6,176 nucleotides of DNA. It comes from an uncultured Candidatus Saccharibacteria bacterium (GTDB taxonomy: Bacteria > Patescibacteriota > Saccharimonadia > Saccharimonadales > Saccharimonadaceae). Each line of letters opens with the position of its first letter. Within the stretch, counting starts at the first letter, position 1. Position numbers and translations under genes: made by a program. Under the pieces are notes generated by a model. That model saw only the letters and a program-made list of their open reading frames with translations, did not search any database and was not told the origin of the DNA. This document shows positions 4,418-6,176 of this stretch, one piece after another. The stretch covers positions 1 to 6,176 of the forward strand of contig CALFQW010000105.1 in the NCBI GenBank assembly GCA_937919305.1. Direction: 5' to 3'.

Positions 4418-4675
4418 ATGGCAACTCCGAAAAAGACTACCGCGAAAAAACGGTCAGCTAAAAGCACCAAAGCCAAAACTACAAAGAAACCAGTACACTC
4501 GACTCACAACGCTAAGTCCGCAGTAGCATGGGCAGTTCTAGGCCTAGTAGCCATCACTTTCACATTATGGATTCTGCAACAAAATAGTGACCTTCTCGAC
4601 ACGTATAACGAAGTTGACGTGACCGAAAGCGCGGCTCCTCGAGCCAGTGAATACGCTCCCGCAGAATCTCAATAA
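4418..4675 (+). CDS. Small single-pass membrane protein with Lys-rich head
   Basis: The 85-residue product has three parts. Residues 1-33 are a low-complexity basic head with ten lysines (MATPKKTTAKKRSAKSTKAK). Residues about 34-53 are one transmembrane helix (SAVAWAVLGLVAITFTLWIL). Residues 54-85 are an acidic tail (LLDTYNEVDVTESAAP). By the positive-inside rule the basic head should be cytoplasmic, where it could bind nucleic acid or lipid, and the tail outside. GAAGG ends 7 bases before ATG 4418, so the start is firm. The Lys/Ala/Thr head resembles histone-H1-like or ribosomal tails by composition only; I do not recognise a family. It has about 150 bases of leader after the upstream hairpin, with no convincing promoter (a TTGAAA at 4365-4370 lacks a good -10). 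Confidence 0.7.
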   Translation: MATPKKTTAKKRSAKSTKAKTTKKPVHSTHNAKSAVAWAVLGLVAITFTLWILQQNSDLLDTYNEVDVTESAAPRASEYAPAESQ

Positions 4676-4681
4676 ATCGTA

Positions 4682-4718
4682 TTTACACAAGCAAAATAAT
4701 CCTGTAAAGTAGGCTACT
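4682..4718 (+). promoter_or_regulatory. Candidate promoter with dyad at the start site
   Basis: TTTACA (4682-4687), a 17-base spacer and TAAAGT (4705-4710, 4 of 6) could drive the 127-aa gene. AGTAG-G-CTACT (4708-4718), a perfect 5-bp dyad, overlaps the -10 and the predicted start, where an operator could sit. Confidence 0.35.
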
Positions 4719-4752
4719 GTTCTGTCCATACGCCGCCCCAGGAGGGGAATCG

Positions 4753-5136
4753 TTGTACACATCTTATGACCGGAAACAGTTGCTCAGAAAGCAGCGGCGC
4801 GAAGAGCTGGTTGCTCCCGTTGGCGAACGACTCATCAAGAGCGCTATGCGCAACGATGGACTTGTCACGATTCAACTATCGTGGTTTGAGCGTAGGCACT
4901 TCACTGACCTTCAGCAATTCGGCGGCTCAAAACGTCGAGTAGAGAAGCGTGTTCGTGCTTTCAGGGATGATCTCATCAGGTACTCAGCAAGCCGCGGCTA
5001 CCGAGTCACGCACGCTAAAGATACCCCTGAAATTAAGCGGCGAGGTAACAGCGGCAAACGCGCAAGACTGACTCACTGCAGATACCAGTTCATCGTTGTT
5101 GCACAGCCGACAGAACATCAGCCGGCTGCACGCTGA
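4753..5136 (+). CDS. Unknown 127-residue basic protein, TTG start
   Basis: Initiation at TTG 4753 is supported by a strong AGGAGGGG (4740-4747) with 5-7 bases to the start; there is no in-frame ATG nearby. The product is rich in Arg and Lys (RKQLLRKQRREELVAPVGER, then GGSKRRVEKRVRAFRDDLIR) with likely helices at 6-32 and 59-79, and a possible strand pair (GYRVTHAKD, and CRYQFIVVAQP near the end). It has one cysteine (Cys109) and no signal or membrane segment. The charge pattern suggests nucleic-acid or ribosome binding, but that is composition only, and I do not recognise a domain. It is the last gene of the plus-strand cluster and converges on tuf. A hairpin (5158-5185) and the shared terminator (5216-5243) follow. 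Confidence 0.7.
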   Translation: MYTSYDRKQLLRKQRREELVAPVGERLIKSAMRNDGLVTIQLSWFERRHFTDLQQFGGSKRRVEKRVRAFRDDLIRYSASRGYRVTHAKDTPEIKRRGNSGKRARLTHCRYQFIVVAQPTEHQPAAR

Positions 5137-5157
5137 CAAGAACAACCCATATACGGT

Positions 5158-5185
5158 GTTCTGTCAGTGTTGCAGCTGGCAGAAC
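5158..5185 (+). repeat. 10-bp hairpin in the 3' region of the 127-aa gene
   Basis: GTTCTGTCAG (5158-5167), 8-base loop, CTGGCAGAAC (5176-5185). One pair is U-G on the plus strand but a C-A mismatch on the minus strand, so it fits the plus-strand transcript. It has no U tract and lies 21 bases after the stop, ahead of the real terminator. Confidence 0.5.
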
Positions 5186-5210
5186 TACCCTTGCATCACA
5201 CCTTAGCCAT

Positions 5211-5243
5211 ACCCAAAAACACCCCGGATTTCCGGGGTGTTTT
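5211..5243. terminator. Bidirectional terminator between the small-gene cluster and tuf
   Basis: AAAACACCCCGG (5216-5227), loop ATTT, CCGGGGTGTTTT (5232-5243): a 12-bp perfect stem with A runs on the left and T runs on the right, giving a U tract on both strands (five Us on the minus strand). It lies 19 bases after the tuf stop and about 80 bases after the 127-aa gene stop. Confidence 0.92.
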
Positions 5244-5262
5244 GTAGCTTATAGATTACTAT

Positions 5263-6176
5263 CTACTTGCTGATCTTCGTGACAACACCAGCACCGACAG
5301 TGCGTCCACCTTCACGGATAGCAAAGCGTAGACCTTGCTCCATAGCGATAGGTGCAAGCAGCTTAACGTTGAACGTTACAGTGTCGCCTGGCATAACCAT
5401 TTCTTTGTCAGCTGGAAGCTCAACTTCACCAGTTACGTCAGTTGTACGGAAGTAAAACTGAGGCTTGTAACCCTTGAAGAATGGAGTGTGTCGTCCACCT
5501 TCTTCTTTGGTGAGGATGTACACTTCAGCTTCGAATTCAGTGTGCGGGGTGATGCTTCCGGGTTTTGAGATAACCTGACCGCGCTCGATGTCGTCTCGCT
5601 CGATACCGCGCAGCAATAGTCCTGCGTTGTCACCTGCTTGACCTTGATCAAGGTTTTTCTTGAAGGCCTCGATACCAGTAACAACAGTTTTTCGGCTGTC
5701 TCGGATACCAACGATTTCAACTTCTTCGTTGAGCTTGATTACACCAGTCTCGATACGACCAGTCGCAACAGTACCTCGTCCCTTGATTGAGAACACGTCT
5801 TCGATAGGCATGAGGAAGTCTTTATCAAGTTCTCGTGTAGGCTCTTCGATGTAATCATCCATTGCCTTAACGAGCTCCATGATAGCGTCTTCGTACTTCG
5901 CGTCACCTTCGATAGCCTTAAGAGCGGAACCTTTAACGATAGGTGCATTGTCGCCGTCGAAGCCGTTCTTCGTAAGAAGTTCGCGTACTTCCATCTCAAC
6001 CAATTCAAGTAATTCAGCATCGTCAACTTGATCAGCTTTATTCATGTAGACGAGGATATGGGGTACCCCAACTTGTCTGGCAAGCAGTATATGTTCGCGT
6101 GTTTGAGGCATGGGTCCATCAGCAGCACTGACCACAAGGATAGCGCCGTCCATTTGAGCCGCACCAGTAATCATGT
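5263..6176 (-). CDS. tuf: Elongation factor Tu, C-terminal 303+ residues (5' end outside window)
   Basis: EF-Tu is the GTPase that delivers aminoacyl-tRNA to the ribosome A site. The visible part starts at the conserved [15 protein letters not shown] stretch, about residue 92 of the usual ~394, so the P loop, switch I and most of switch II lie beyond the window. Seen here are [18 protein letters not shown], the guanine-binding NKAD (visible residues 45-48; NKCD in E. coli), the SAL motif in [10 protein letters not shown], the domain 2 start [22 protein letters not shown], and the domain 3 elements [25 protein letters not shown] and [17 protein letters not shown], ending KISK and TAG. The frame is intact. 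It ends in a terminator, so it is not cotranscribed with rpsJ, which lies downstream on the same strand beyond three opposing genes. Confidence 0.98.
   Translation of the reverse strand, partial: MITGAAQMDGAILVVSAADGPMPQTREHILLARQVGVPHILVYMNKADQVDDAELLELVEMEVRELLTKNGFDGDNAPIVKGSALKAIEGDAKYEDAIMELVKAMDDYIEEPTRELDKDFLMPIEDVFSIKGRGTVATGRIETGVIKLNEEVEIVGIRDSRKTVVTGIEAFKKNLDQGQAGDNAGLLLRGIERDDIERGQVISKPGSITPHTEFEAEVYILTKEEGGRHTPFFKGYKPQFYFRTTDVTGEVELPADKEMVMPGDTVTFNVKLLAPIAMEQGLRFAIREGGRTVGAGVVTKISK

Noticed and set aside
5267..6026. Several open frames overlapping tuf on both strands
   Set aside because: EF-Tu is unambiguous here and intact; the others are shadows of its biased codons.
1..6176. 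UGA read as glycine, as in some CPR phyla
   Set aside because: UGA ends the 88-aa and 127-aa genes at sensible places, and no in-frame UGA interrupts EF-Tu, S10 or the peptidase; the standard bacterial code fits.

Overview
The window looks like chromosome from a small-genome bacterium, most likely a Patescibacteria/CPR member of the Saccharibacteria (TM7) type. This is inference from gene content: a DUF3152 metzincin-like secreted protein, a membrane-anchored VanY-type peptidase, a YtxH-like protein, many small unknown proteins, and a dispersed tuf/rpsJ neighbourhood. UGA reads as an ordinary stop, which argues against the UGA=Gly lineages (Gracilibacteria/SR1).

Left part (1-2070). A minus-strand pair encodes a secreted DUF3152 protein and the start of an unknown protein whose ATG directly follows the DUF3152 stop (TAGATG). 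Divergent from it is a plus-strand M15-family D,D-carboxypeptidase. Its promoter shares a symmetrical -10 box with the DUF3152 promoter. A three-helix membrane protein on the minus strand overlaps the 3' end of the peptidase gene.

Middle (2070-3380). Three minus-strand single-gene units encode a 122-aa unknown, a YtxH-like protein and an 88-aa unknown. Each has its own ribosome-binding site, and several have an extended -10 (TGn) promoter. Two resembling structured hairpins (1987-2037 and 2974-3020) sit at the 3' ends of the two unknown genes. Classic terminators lie after the YtxH gene and after rpsJ.

Right part (3378-6176). rpsJ (ribosomal protein S10) and the 3' two-thirds of tuf (EF-Tu) are both on the minus strand. 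They are normally adjacent, but here about 1.5 kb carrying three plus-strand genes for small, mostly basic, unrecognised proteins separates them. rpsJ is followed by a terminator and not by rplC, so the usual tuf-rpsJ-rplC run is broken on both sides. The first of the three genes has its best initiation signals in one frame and its longest reading frame in the -1 frame. The heptamer A_AAA_AAC lies in exact -1 slippage phase in the overlap, followed by a bulged stem-loop ending just before the zero-frame stop. It is a candidate programmed -1 frameshift. A bidirectional terminator separates this cluster from tuf.

No tRNA, rRNA, CRISPR array or insertion sequence was seen.
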